A DNA stretch of 64,000 bases from Doryteuthis pealeii. Taxonomy: Eukaryota > Mollusca > Cephalopoda > Myopsida > Loliginidae. The notes under the pieces were generated by a model that ran no database searches, was not told the origin of the DNA, and saw only the letters and a list, made by a program, of their open reading frames with translations. Positions 22,681-36,100 of this stretch are shown here, one piece after another. The stretch is taken from NCBI GenBank assembly GCA_023376005.1, contig CM042156.1:44682117-44746116 (forward strand). Direction: 5' to 3'. The position numbers and the translations under genes are program-made. Each line of letters starts with the position of its first letter. Within the stretch, counting starts at the first letter, position 1.

Positions 22681-22839
22681 ATAATACCTAGGGACATTTT
22701 CGTCTCATCCCTAAAAAAAAAAAAAAAAAAAAAATAAATAAATAAATAGAAATAAAAAGTAATTTACTTTGTGTAAAAAAAAAAAGATTTACTTTACATT
22801 GATTCAATAAAAAAAGAAACCATTTGCAGAAAAGTTTGT

Positions 22840-23052
22840 ATTTACCCAACCCCTTTTTCTTTTCCTAGACTGGTTGCCGTACCAAGGTTAAAGAGCCCAG
22901 TCTATCCTATTAGATATCTGGAGGGAGAATAGTTGGATGCATACCTTTCCCAAGGATATTAGTGCTATGTGAAATACAAATAGCACCATCCAGGATTTGA
23001 ACTTGGGTCATCTTTTCCATTTCCTATGACAACCGTTACACCACAGGCATCT
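22840..23052 (-). repeat. SINE (family S5)
   Basis: CCTAGACTGGTTGCCGTACC, GAGCCCAGTCTATCC, ATACCTTTCCCAAGG and a tRNA-like minus-strand head ending near 23050. Confidence 0.7.
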
Positions 23053-23224
23053 TGCAGAAAAGTTGGATAAACGAGTGCCTAAGACACCACCAAGTAGGCT
23101 AGCAGGTATTCTACTTAACTGACCACAAGAGTTGGGCACCTAGTGAGCATCACATTCACTCACAATTAAGATGTTAATAGTCAAGCAGCCAAGGATCAGT
23201 GTAGTATCTGTGTACTGTCTGACT

Positions 23225-23998
23225 TAGTATTTACCCAACCCATTTGCCACGGGTAGGATATGACACAAGGTCACAAGTATGGAGCATCCAGCAAGGATCC
23301 AACTCCCTATTCAGTAGTAATGGATCTGCGAGACTAGCTTGTGAACCATAACACCACAATGGGATGCCCTTTTACCCAATCTGTTTGCCACAGGTAGAAT
23401 GTGACAAGGTCTTAAGTATGAGGCGCCCAGCAAAGATCAAAGTTGCTTTTCAGTAGTAATGGATCTGTGAGACTAACTTGGTTTGGTTTGGTTTGGTTTG
23501 TTTTGTTTTATGGCATATCAACCTCGGTGGGTCATTTAATGCTGACAAGTTGTGAAATAAATTAATTCTTAATGCATAATACAATTTTGTTTATAAACTC
23601 ATGTTTTTCTATTTAACCTATAGATGGGACCCTAACAGGTTTTACCACTCCGGGTCAGAGTGGACCAGGGAGCAATGGTGATGAAGGGGTGCTCCACATT
23701 CCCCAAACCTCCAAACCTGGAACCTCACCATCAGATAGAGTTTAATGTCATTCCCAGGACATGTAGAGTCTCAGTCACCGCCTTCTAGCACCCATATGAT
23801 AAAAAGGGGTTGGGGCTTGCCATAAGAGGAGATTAACTTGCTAACCATTACACCACAATGAGATGCCCATTTACCCAACCCATTTGCCATGGGACACAAG
23901 GTGGCAAGTGTGGGGCATCCAGCAAGTATCAAACTCACTATTCAGCAGTAATGGATCTATAAGACTTGCTTGCTAACCATTATACCCTAATGTGACAT
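23225..23998 (-). repeat. Tandem S2 SINEs, the middle one split by R600
   Basis: S2 copies run about 23226-23368, 23370-23865 (split) and 23866-23998. R600 occupies 23481-23828 and is flanked by GAGACTAACTTG (23469-23480) and GAGATTAACTTG (23829-23840), a 12-bp duplication with one mismatch. Confidence 0.8.
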
Positions 23999-23999
23999 C

Positions 24000-24485
24000 C
24001 TTGCCTATTAATGTAGTATGTATATTAAGCATATATACTCTGTTCAGTATGAGAATTAATATACAAATAATATACAATCTGAACAAGTGAAATAATATAC
24101 ACTATTCAGTAATAATAAATCTGTGAGACTAGCTTTCTAACTATTACACCACCATGGGATAACCTTGTGTATTAATGTAGTACGTATATTAAGATTATAT
24201 ACTGTGTTCAGTGTGATAATTAATGTATGAATAATATGCAACCTGCATGAATGAAATAATATACTGCAGATGTAAATTTTTCATATTTTTTTGTTGTTTA
24301 TTTTTGTTTTCTCCAAGCATATTTTCATAATATACAGTATATTCAGTAGTAATAGATCTGTAATACTAGCTTGCTAATTATTACACCATGATGGGATACC
24401 CTTGTGTATTAATGTAGTATGTATACAACTAGCATGAATTAAATAATATACTGCGGATGTAAATTTTTCATGTTTTTTTTTGTTT
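24000..24485. repeat. Tandem duplicates of an S2-containing unit
   Basis: The motif TATTAATGTAGTAYGTATA recurs near 24005, 24168 and 24408. Each is followed by AATAATATAC-type sequence and an S2 tail (TCTGTRAKACTAGCTTKCTAA). The array lies just downstream of the FBXO22 stop codon. Confidence 0.65.
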
Positions 24486-24513
24486 TCTCCAAGAATATTT
24501 TCACGCATTTAAT
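24298..24513 (-). terminator. Possible FBXO22 polyadenylation signals
   Basis: On the minus strand ATTAAA lies at 24513-24508 and AATAAA at 24303-24298, about 240 and 450 nt after the stop codon. Both are plausible but unproven. Confidence 0.3.
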
Positions 24514-24753
24514 CTCAATTCAGAAGAACCTTATTTTTTAAAGGATTTCTTTTTGTTTTTCTATGCACCAAACAAATGTAGAAGAAAAAAAAAAATACTG
24601 CTTCCTTTTTGATGTACACACGAACACACGTTCCAATCAATTCAAATTCTTAATTCCAGTCTTTCTTCAAAAGACAAAAATAAAATAAAACTATTAAAAA
24701 AAAAACAAAAAATCTTTCTTTTTTAAAAAATACAACTTGTTTGAAGAGTCTTG

Positions 24754-25156
24754 TCAAACAACCGATAACAGACATATGATTGTGGTATACGCATGGTATA
24801 ACTTTGGTAAAATTCGTTCGCCGTTCGTCATACAATGTACTGGCGGTTCTCCATCTTTGGGAAGGTAAGTAAAACCAACCTCGCCATTGCCAAAGAAACC
24901 AAGTAATGGTGTCTTAGGGAAGAATTTTCGAAAAACATCCGCTTCCACATTGGCAACCCCGTAGTGATGGGAACCTCGCCCTATGCAGGCAAACATGAAT
25001 GCAAAACTCTGTTCCTCGGGAAGTTTGCAGTTTTTTAATTTTCGCATAGTTGCTTCAACTTCTTCTTTACTGTTTACATGTTCTTCAATGATTATCGATG
25101 CTACCTTCAACCTGGGACCGCTGAAGGCAATGCACTGCAGTGACGGTTCCATGAGA
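24754..25156 (-). CDS. FBXO22: FBXO22 exon 5 (FIST_C, stop)
   Basis: Acceptor TTGTTTTAG|TCTCATGG, residues 264-397. Contains NVEADVFRKFFPKTPLLGFF and ends YHAYTTIICLLSVV. The first ~34 nt of this exon and the intron just before it are repeated six more times upstream. Confidence 0.95.
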
Positions 25157-25328
25157 CTAAAACAATAAATAAATAAAAAAATATATAAATACAAGGATAA
25201 AACTGTTAATGGAATTATCAGTAGAAAAATGTTTTGTTTTTCTTTTGTCTTTCACAAAAACTTTTTTTTCTTAACATTGATGGTTGGTTTGACATATAAA
25301 ACCTTATGGGTTATTTAATTCCAAATCT

Positions 25329-25375
<47 letters not shown>

Positions 25376-25581
25376 GGCAATGCACTGCAGTGACGGTTCC
25401 ATGAGACTAAAACAATAAATAAATAAAAAAATATATAAATACAAGGATAAAACTGTTAATGGAATTATCAGTAGAAAAATGTTTTGTTTTTCTTTTTGTC
25501 TTTCACAAAAACTTTTTTTTCTTAACATTGATGGTTGGTTTGACATATAAAACCTTATGGGTTATTTAATTCCAAATTTTG

Positions 25582-25616
<35 letters not shown>

Positions 25617-25818
25617 GGCAATGCACTGCAGTGACGGTTCCATGAGACTAAAACAATAAATAAATAAAAAAAATATATAAATACAAGGATAAACTGTTAA
25701 TGGAATTATCAGTAGAAAAATGTTTTGTTTTTCTTTTGTCTTTCACAAAAACTTTTTTTTTAACATTGATGGTTGGTTTGACATATAAAACCTTATGGGT
25801 TATTTAATTCCAAATTTT

Positions 25819-25855
<37 letters not shown>

Positions 25856-26064
25856 GGCAATGCACTGCAGTGACGGTTCCATGAGACTAAAACAATAAAT
25901 AAATAAAAAAATATATAAATACAAGGATAAAACTGTTAATGGAATGGAATTATCAGTAGAAAAATGTTTTGTTTTCTTTTGTCTTTCACAAAAACTTTTT
26001 TTTCTTAACATTGATGGTTGGTTTGACATATAAAACCTTATGGGTTATTTAATTCCAAATTTTG

Positions 26065-26103
<39 letters not shown>

Positions 26104-29100
26104 GGCAATGCACTGCAGTGACGGTTCCATGAGACTAAAACAATAAATAAATAAAAATATATAAATACAAGGGATAAAATGTTAATGGAATTATCAGTAG
26201 AAAAATGTTTTGTTTTCTTTTGTCTTTCACAAAAAACTTTTTTTCTTAACATTGATGGTTGGTTTGACATATAAAACCTTATGGGTTATTTAATTCCAAA
26301 TTTTGTTATATATATATATATATATATATATATGAAGGCAATGCACTGCAGTGACGGTTCCATGAGACTAAAAAATAAATAAATAAAAAAATATATAAAT
26401 ACAAGGATAAAACTGTTAATGGATTATCAGTAGAAAAATGTTTTGTTTTTCTTTTGTCTTTCACAAAAACTTTTTTTTCTTAACATTGATGGTTGGTTTG
26501 ACATATAAAACCTTATGGGTTATTTAATTCCAAATTTTGTTATATATATATATATATATATATATGAAGGCAATGCACTGCAGTGACGGTTCATGAGACT
26601 AAAACAATAAATAAATAAAAAAATATATAAATACAAGGATAAAACTGTTAATGGAATTATCAGTAGAAAAATGTTTTGTTTTTCTTTTGTTTTTTACAAA
26701 AACTTTTTTTTCTTAACATTGATGGTTGGTTTGACATATAAAACCTTATGGGTTATTTAATTCCAAATCTTGTTTTATATATATATATCTTATTATAATG
26801 TAGATTGTGGGTTTCTCTGTCTGTAACCGAAACTATATTACTATACAAGTTACAATTCACTTAGTTATTGACATCACATTCTCAATGATTTTATTTTTTA
26901 TTTTAACCTCTATTATTAATAAAATTGTTTTACATTATTAATACTGTTAACCATATCTACATACTAACAACATACAATTATGTTTATATATACAACAAAA
27001 TAGCTGTTTACAGTGTGAATGGGAAGGCTAATTTGCATATTGATTATTAAAAATTTGATTTTAATAAATATATGCTTAGTATTATTGATTTCTAATTGTT
27101 TGGTGTTATCTTATTGAATATGAGCAAAAATCTCGGAGATAAATCTTAAAAGAAATCTATTAACAAGAATAAATAACTCATTTTATTCTTTACTTCCTAT
27201 TTTAACTAAATTGTTAAATTAGAAAAAATTACCAATGAAAGATGGGAGGGATGGAAAATGATGGAAGAGTTAGTTTCAAAGTCGTTCTATTTTGCAATCA
27301 TACCCCCTCTGTTCCAAATCTTTTTATCTGCATTCTTATTCAGTTTCATTAGCCTTTCTAATTTAATATGATATTTTATTATATTAAAACTTAGATACTT
27401 GCACCCGGAGGGTGCATATATTTGCTAGTATATATAATAAAAATAAAATTTTTAAAAAAAAAGAATCCCCCATACTTTGAAAATTATAATTCCACATGAC
27501 TTTGCTATATAACAGGGGTGGCCAAACTTGTTAATATACGAGCCACAAATGATAAAGCTCAGATGTTTGAGAGTCAAAGGACATGAAGAAAATTTACACA
27601 TACATTTTTATTCTTACATACACATTTTGTTACAAAAATCTTATATGAATTTTAAGAAATGCATATTAAATGTAATATCTATTGTTTTTTGTTTGGTTTG
27701 TCTCTTTATTTACTGACATATCAACCTTTGTGTGTTATTTAATGTTAAAGCCATTAACCCAAAGCTGGGGGGGGTGGGTAAGGGGGTTCATACCTTTCCC
27801 AAGGGTATTAGTCTGAAATGAATGTAACTGCGCGACTGGAGTTTGAACTCGCATACTAGGATGTCGCAGTCTAGCACCGTAGTCACTACACCACAGAGAC
27901 ACCACCCGTTGCATGCAGTTTCGAAACTGTGGAGTTTAACAGGTTTTAATTCAGTTTTCCTTCTCCTTGATTAATACGTGAAATGCAAACAGACTCATTC
28001 AGGAATTGAACTCGTGTCACCATGTTCATTTCCTATAATGATAACCATTACGGCATGCACCTACATAAAGAATACTGGGCGGAAAAAAAAAAAGAAAAAG
28101 AAAAAACAATGAAAACAAATAAACAAAGGGAATTCTTAAAAAATCTACACTTAACAAAAGAGAATGTGTCCATGGTTTAATAGTTATCATTATAGGAAAT
28201 AAACTCGGTGATCAGAGTTCAAATCCTAGATTAAGCTGTTTGCATTTTAGTAGTAGTCGTCAGGGCGGCCTAATGTCAGTATCAGCCAATCAGCGAGGGA
28301 GTCTATACCCTTTTCACTAGCGCTAGACCAAGGAGATTATTTTAGCATCTGAGGTGGAGCGCCACACCTACCATCAGCTCCTTACTTTACCGCACAAATC
28401 CCTGTGCTACTCATAACGCTGAATTGACGAGGACCGGTATCGAACTAGGAACCTTGTGATTTCTAGCCGAACACTCTACCAACTAAGCTAACCCGGCCCA
28501 TTTTACTATGTGCTAATATCCTTGTGAAAGTTATAAATCCAACTATTTTCTCTCCAGCTGTGGGTAAAATAGTAGGTAGACTGGGCTCTTTAACGTTGGT
28601 ATGGCAACCAGTCTAAGAGAAGGAAAACTGAATTCAAACTTGTTAAACTCTGTTTAAAAACTGACCTTGTGTCACATCCTGCTTGGTAAACATATACACT
28701 TAAATTATTTAAAATCCTCTAGACTAAGTTCTTTAACTTGTTATATTTTATGAGAAGTCATAAATTGTAAATGTACCTGTAAGTTTGTTTTAAATAAAGT
28801 TTGTGGGATTTAAAACCGGAGGTGGGTAATTTTCCATAACCGTTGGTGGTTATGATTGACATTTTAGATGAACCCCAACTGACCTCCAGTACAGAGACAT
28901 GAGAATAGTTAAGCAGATGCGACCAGATTTCAAAGGAGAGCAGACACAATTGTCAGCTCTTCAAATCAAATATGGGCTAATAAAACTTGATCAAGTAAAA
29001 CCAAGTCTTGTGTAAATTATTAAGACAATGTTAAGCCCAGCCCAGAAGAAGAATTAAGAAGGAAAGTCAACCCCCAGCAGAAGCCTAGATAGAAGTCAGC

Positions 29101-29977
29101 CCAGGGCCAGACACGATAGCAGAGAAACAGTAGAAGTCACCAAGTAAGATCTACTATCTCATCTCTAAGTCTCTGTGTTTCTTTCTCTCTATATATACCT
29201 GAGTATGTCAGGAGGGTATATACGGCTATACTACAAACTCCCACCCTAGCCAAAAAGAGAGAAGAGAGATAAAAAAAAAAATTGGGGGGGACCATATGAC
29301 CTTTAGGCACCCCTTTTGTGATTTCGATTTGTTGGGACATTTTTTCCATTTACACCGTCAAAATCCGGTTAATTGTTAACAGACAATTTTTAGTGTTTTT
29401 TTTTTTTTAGATTATAAAACTAACCCCTAACAAACAACCGGATTTTGACAGTGTAAATGGGAAAAGTGTCCCCACGAGTTGAGATCACGGAGGGGGTGCC
29501 TAAAGGTCCAAAGTTTTAAATAAAAAAAGAACTCACCCTCTCGGATCATTACAGCAGTTTTCTGGGTAAATAAGATTGTCAACATAACCTCCTGCCACAA
29601 TGGAATCACGGTAATGTTGCAATAACGTATAACCAATTTCCGGTGGACAAAATGGTTCATTACAAAAGAACAAAATGGCTTTGACATCGTCTTTGCCTTC
29701 TGGAATGCTACTGTATTGAAGGAGATTGCTAGGATCAAAATTGTCAATACTCGCTGCATACACATGGATGTCAACCGTGAAAGTGTGGATGTCCAAACCA
29801 TCCAATTTTGGTATAAGCAAATACGACAGCGACTTTTTACTCTCTATCTCATGAGATTGTGTCGCCTGTGCATCCGTTCCTGTAAAAAGCAAGAAATAGA
29901 ACTAAACTCATAGAAAATTTTCATTGTGGAAAAATAATAAACAAATATGTAAAATACAAGTTATGAATAATAATAAG

Positions 29978-30014
<37 letters not shown>

Positions 30015-30137
30015 ATAAGTTATGAATAATAAGATCATATATATATATATATTATAAGAATGATAAGTTATGAATAATAATCAATATATATACATATATA
30101 TATATTATAAGAATGATAATAAGTTATGAATAATAAG

Positions 30138-30177
<40 letters not shown>

Positions 30178-33100
30178 AAGTTATGAATAATAATATATAT
30201 ATAATGATAAGTTATGACTATATATTATATATATATATATATTATGAATGATAAGTTATGAATAATAATAAGATTATATATATATATATTATAAGAATGA
30301 TAATAAGTTATGAATAATAAGTAAAAAAAAAAGTAAAGTTGTCAGGGTGGCCTAAAGTCAGTATCAGCCAGACAGCAAGGGAGTCTATCCCCTTTTCACT
30401 AGTGCTAGACCAAGGAGATTATTTTAGCGTCTGAGGTGGAACGCCACACCTACCATCAGCTCACTACTTTATCACACAGATCCCTGTGCTACCCATACAC
30501 TGAGTTAGCGAGGGCGGGTATAGAACCAGGAACCTTGTGGTTCCTAGCCAGACGCTCTAGCGACTGAGCTAAGATATGAATAATAATAAGATGTCATGGC
30601 AAAATGATGAGTTATCATCGATGAGATAGCTTGTTCTCTGCAGATTAGTTATGGTTCCGCCTATCAAATCATCTACGATGAGCTCGGATTTCATAACAGT
30701 GCAGATAATTTTTTTTTTTAAATTAATAAAAGTTGAAAATAAGACAAGAATGTGGATAATTCTTTAATCTCCCTCTTAACTCTTAACATCCTGTTGAGAA
30801 TTTTTTTTAAAGTCCAGAGCCCCATTCCTCTAAGGATTTATAAAAAGATTTTTTATTTAAAGTTACGTAAATTATTCCCCTTAAATCAAAGCCTTCTAAA
30901 TATGTTTAATATTACCTTTAAACAAAGGCTATCATTTGGGGTAGATTAGAAAAATGAATATGACTTCTGGCCGGGTGGAATGAGGTGGTATAGGATGTTA
31001 AATCATCTTGAAAAAATGAAACAAAGATTTTTAAAAATTAAAAAAAGATGTTAATAACTTACCAATAACACCATCTGCTGAAATTGCCAAAAAGTTGCAT
31101 AAATGTGGCAACATCTGTTTTAAGAAAGCACCTATATCCATACGCTTGCATTTTGTCATGCGGTGGAAATGTGTTTTGTGGGTGCTGGGGATTTTGAGGG
31201 GTTCATCGTACAGCAAGGTTGAACAGAAACCAATGAAAAATGCCGGCTCACACCAAATATCCTATTAAATCCAAAACAAAAATACATAGGTCAGCAAAAG
31301 GTATTGATCTATTTTTTCTTTATTTTTGACATGTTTCTTCTTGTAGAATGCATTAGATTTGTTAGATCTGAAACCTTTAAAGGTTTAATTATAATGTAGC
31401 GTTATTATTAGGGTCTACCAGAATTTGAGATTAAAAATAAAGCTGTGTTCAGATTTCTATAGAAAGAGAGGAAAAAGAAATAAGAGCAAACAAAGGTTAA
31501 AAATTGTAAGAGTAAACACACAACGAGGTGCCAGTAACTTGACCGAGGAATGATCCCTGAAGGGGATTTGAAAGTAAAAACGGAAGTTCCGGGTGTTGAC
31601 CGGAAGCGGAAATGACGTAGTGACGAGTAAGGGAAGAAGAAGAAAATCATTCTCTTTTCCTTTGGTGGGAGTCAGACCTGCCTCATGGGTGCCCAGATGG
31701 GTCTGACATAGCAGTGTGAATACGATTTAAGACAGAGTAATTTAACCGTACCCTCTCTCACTTTCTCTCTGTTTTTCCTTCTCTCTCTGAGGAAGAGCAC
31801 ACAAGCCTGGAATAAATACTTGTGACTATACAACTGCATGCAGTGGTTCTCTACTAACGACGACTACTACTAAAACTTGAGTTGGCCCATATTACATATA
31901 TCGTTGGTACTGTGACCATACCGTTATGCTACAATAACACACATTGTATTTTTCAATAATGGATGAGCTGTAATTGAATACATAGTACTTAGAAAATGAC
32001 TGTCCTAAAATGAGGAGACTGAGATGATATGGTGTTGTAACTGGAGTATCAGAGTTTACAGAGAAATGAGAAACACAATGAGTATTAAGGATAGGGGAAA
32101 AGGTTTACTAAGCAAAAATACAAAGTGAAAAGAGAAAATTGCTAAGTTGAATTAACAAGTCCTGTGAGATCTCGTTTCTCTCTTGCGAGTTTTTGTCAGA
32201 CATTATTCATAGAGAAAATAGACGATTCCATTCTTATTATTTAGGTATGAAATGGGAAAATGGGAAAATTAAAAATTTGGGTTTTTAATGGGTTTATTTC
32301 AGTTTTCAAAAAAATATTCAACAATATAAATTCTTCCACCTTCCTGTACAATCTGACATTTTGAGATTATTTCAAAAGTTTTTTTCTTCTTAGTTATTTT
32401 CATGCATTTTTTTTTCTTCTAATGATCAGATTAAAAAATCAGATATACACAAGGAAAATAAAAGAAGGGTTTGGTTTGGTTGGTTAGATTCTATGGCATG
32501 TCAATCCTTGTTGCTCAATATCTGTGATAGAACGTTGATAGTTGAATGAAGTGACAAATAAAAGTTTTAGCTTTTATTCATTTATTTGGGAACGATATTA
32601 CAACCAATGGTTTCCTGCTAAAGCATTCATCAGGTAAACGAAATAGTTTGTTTTTTTTTAAACTATTTCGTTTACCTGATGAATGCTTTAGCAGGAAACC
32701 ATTGGTTGTAATATCGTTCCCAAATAAATGAATAAAAGCTAAAACTTTTATTTGTCACTTCATTCAACTATATATATATATATATATGAAGTGAACAAAC
32801 GATGTGTTTGAAATGGCGAAGGCCGATAATTTTTTGGAAGATTATGTGCTTAATTAAAGTCATACCTAATTTGTTAATTAATTAATTATAATTAAATGAA
32901 TTAGGCGTGCATGCAGGGTTCGAATCACGCACAAAGCACTGCCCTGTCTATAGCTCTGCTGATGAGGCCTAATAGGCTGAAATGTACATACAGAGATCGA
33001 CTTTTTCTCGATTTGTTTACGCTTTACATTTAAACCGATATGCACGCCTAATTCATTTAATTATAATTAATTAACAAATAAGGTATGACTTTAATTAAGT

Positions 33101-36100
33101 ACATAATCTTCCAAAATATATATCTTATTATAATGGAGATTTTGTGTTTGTATGTCTGTAACCGAAACTATATCACTACTCAAGTCACAATTCTCATCTC
33201 AGGTCATTTACGACACATTTACCATGATTTTATTTTTATTTAAACCTCAATTATTGATAAAATTGTTTTACATTATTAAGATTGTTGATCATATCTAAAT
33301 ACCAATAACATGCAATTGTATTTATATATTCCAAAAAGGCGGTTTACAGTATGAACGAGAAGGCTAATTTGCATATTGATATTAAAAAATCTGATTTTAA
33401 TAAATATGTGCTTGGTATTATTGATTTCTAATTGTTTGGTTTTATCTTAATGAATATAATCTAACATATCGGGGATAAATCTTAAAATAAATCCATTACC
33501 AAAGAGAAATAACTGTGATTTTATTCTTTGCTTCAATAGGAAAATTTATCAATGAAAGACGGGAGAGATGGAAGAGTAGGTTTCGGTTGTTCTATTTTTC
33601 GATCACCCCTCTGTTTCAAATCTGCATTTTTATTTAATTTCATTAGCCTTTCTAATTTAATATGATATTTTATTACATTAAAACTTAAATACTTGCACCC
33701 GGAGGGTGCATATATCTGCTAGTATATATAAATAAGATACCATGGTTTAGATATAAATCTAAATTTATTTCAACATTTCTCTGTCTCGTTGATTTGAAGA
33801 CCTCAATAATAATATATAATAATAATGTGAAGCTGTTGTTTACCTGTAACAATCCTTTGATTTCCGCAGCCAACAATTCCTCATTTTCTTCATCATCACA
33901 CATATACGAATTCCAACCTAACTTCCGTCGTCGCTTCTTTACTTGCTGTGAAGCCTGTCGCCAAGCCTTGCACACTCTGGAAGTAAAAATAAAAAATAGA
34001 TTTTTAATTTAATATTTTTTTAATATAAAAATTGAAAATATGGACCCAGACCTTGTTAGTCTCAATTACCCCTCCTTAAAAATCAAATTGCCTCCTCGGT
34101 GGTGGAACCACTGATGTATATACAAAAAAGTATATACATGGTGGCTCATAAAAGACTGACACATCAAAAGATGTAATTATTTAGTTTTTTGACTCATAAA
34201 ATAAATTCATATATTTACATAAAATAGCAACTTATCTCAAACTATTATGTACATGATAAAAACAAATTTAAAAGTAGATTTTAATCACAGTGAAACAATA
34301 ATTTATAAAGAATGTTATGGAAAAGACAAAAACATAAATGTCCTAGTGACATTTTTAAATAACCACTCTGCTGACACTGGATTTTTTTTTTTTTTTATAA
34401 TTCTAATTAAAAATATATTTTCTTTTTTATTTTCTCTATATGAAAACTCCATCAAAGGGAGATAACCTAGAAATGGAAAAAATATCTTCACCCAACCCAG
34501 TCTGTAAAGGAAATATTTTTATGATCTTTATCATCATCATCATGTCGCGCTATTAGCACGGATATCCATGACAATCTCTCGCCAACCTTTCCTATCATTC
34601 ATTTTGCCAGGGAGGTCTTCTGCGCAGCAACCTGCATCTTGGCTTAGTTGGTCAATGTAGGTCCTTGCTGGGCGGCCCACACTAGCATGTCCGTGTGTTG
34701 GCTTCCACAGGAGAACGTCACTTATGAGCTCATCCTTGCTTCTCCAGCAGTGCCCGGCATGTCTTGTCCGTCTCACTTGTATGGTATGATCTTTATAGCA
34801 TCTAAATTTATTTGGTATTCAAAAAACAATGACAAAGGAATAATCATAAAATAATGTGTTTGTTCCAAAGAAAAGAAATCACATTAACAGACAATTTTTC
34901 ACTCTCCAGTTCTCAAGTAACGACACAAGATCATATTCATGGGAGTCACTACTGCAGTAATAAGACGAGTTTGTTAATCATTGCTGCACAGTGAAGCTTG
35001 AAAAATTATTCACTAATGATTCTACATCCTTATATACTTAAATCAATCTTGCTTTTACCGTTTAGTTGTACAGTGCTACTGTATGGCTGCACCACTTGGA
35101 CCCGAATGTAGCACCTAGGAAATAAGCTAGATGGGAGTTGCACAAGAATGCTGCACACGAATCAATTCTTAAGGGATAATACAATTTTGTTTATCAACTC
35201 ATGTTTTTCTATTTAACCCATAGATGGGACCCTAACAGGTACTACCACTCTGGGTCAGAGAGGACCAGGGAGCAATGGTGATGACGGGGTGCTCCACATT
35301 CTCCAAACCTCCAAAACTGGAACCTCACCATCAAATAGAGTTTAACGTCATTCCCAGGACATGTAGACTCTCAGTCACCGCCTTCTAGCACCCATATAAT
35401 CAAAAGGTGTTGGGGCTTGCCATAAAGGCAATAGGGTTGGGAAAATCATATAGGTGCTAGGGCTTGACGTAACTAGCCGATTGATCGGAGGGGGCCTCCC
35501 CGACCGACCGTCGAGCCCATGATATGGCCAAAGTGGAGTATTGTATGTCATGAACTGTTCATCCACCTGGTTTCTATCCTTAAGCATCACGGGTCGCCAC
35601 CCACGGCCAACAGGTGGCCCTATTGGGAGAGTTTCACCCTTCTGCAGAGGTGCAGTCGGTGCATTCTAATGCCCCACCGACAGGGCAGAGACGATTTTTG
35701 ACGCATTTTTTAAAAATTATAAAATTAACTGCTAACCCTAACAAGCAACCGAATGTTGACGGTGCGAAGCGAAACATGTCCTTCTGAATCCAGGTCGTCT
35801 ATGGGGTGCTTAACAGGTAACTTGGTCCCCTGTGTTCAAAGAAACATATGTTGTGTTGTTAATTTACTTCACCCACAAGATGATGACCCACCCACCCCCA
35901 CAGTTTAGTTTGCTTCCTAATGCCAGTCGAACACTCAGTCCCCCCCCCACTATAATCAGTGTCCTCTACAAGAGTCAACTTAAAAGTTCTTAGGCTGACC
36001 AAGATATTCTCATGGAATGTAACCAAATGAAGTTTATTTTTCAACATAATCCCCCTTGTTGTCAGAGTGTGTGTGTGGGGGGGTCCCTGTGACCAACATG

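Noticed and set aside
25304..26270. Short minus-strand frames with MEPSLQCIAF followed by Ile-Tyr repeats
   Set aside because: They are the duplicated exon-5 edge running into AT repeats, not separate genes.
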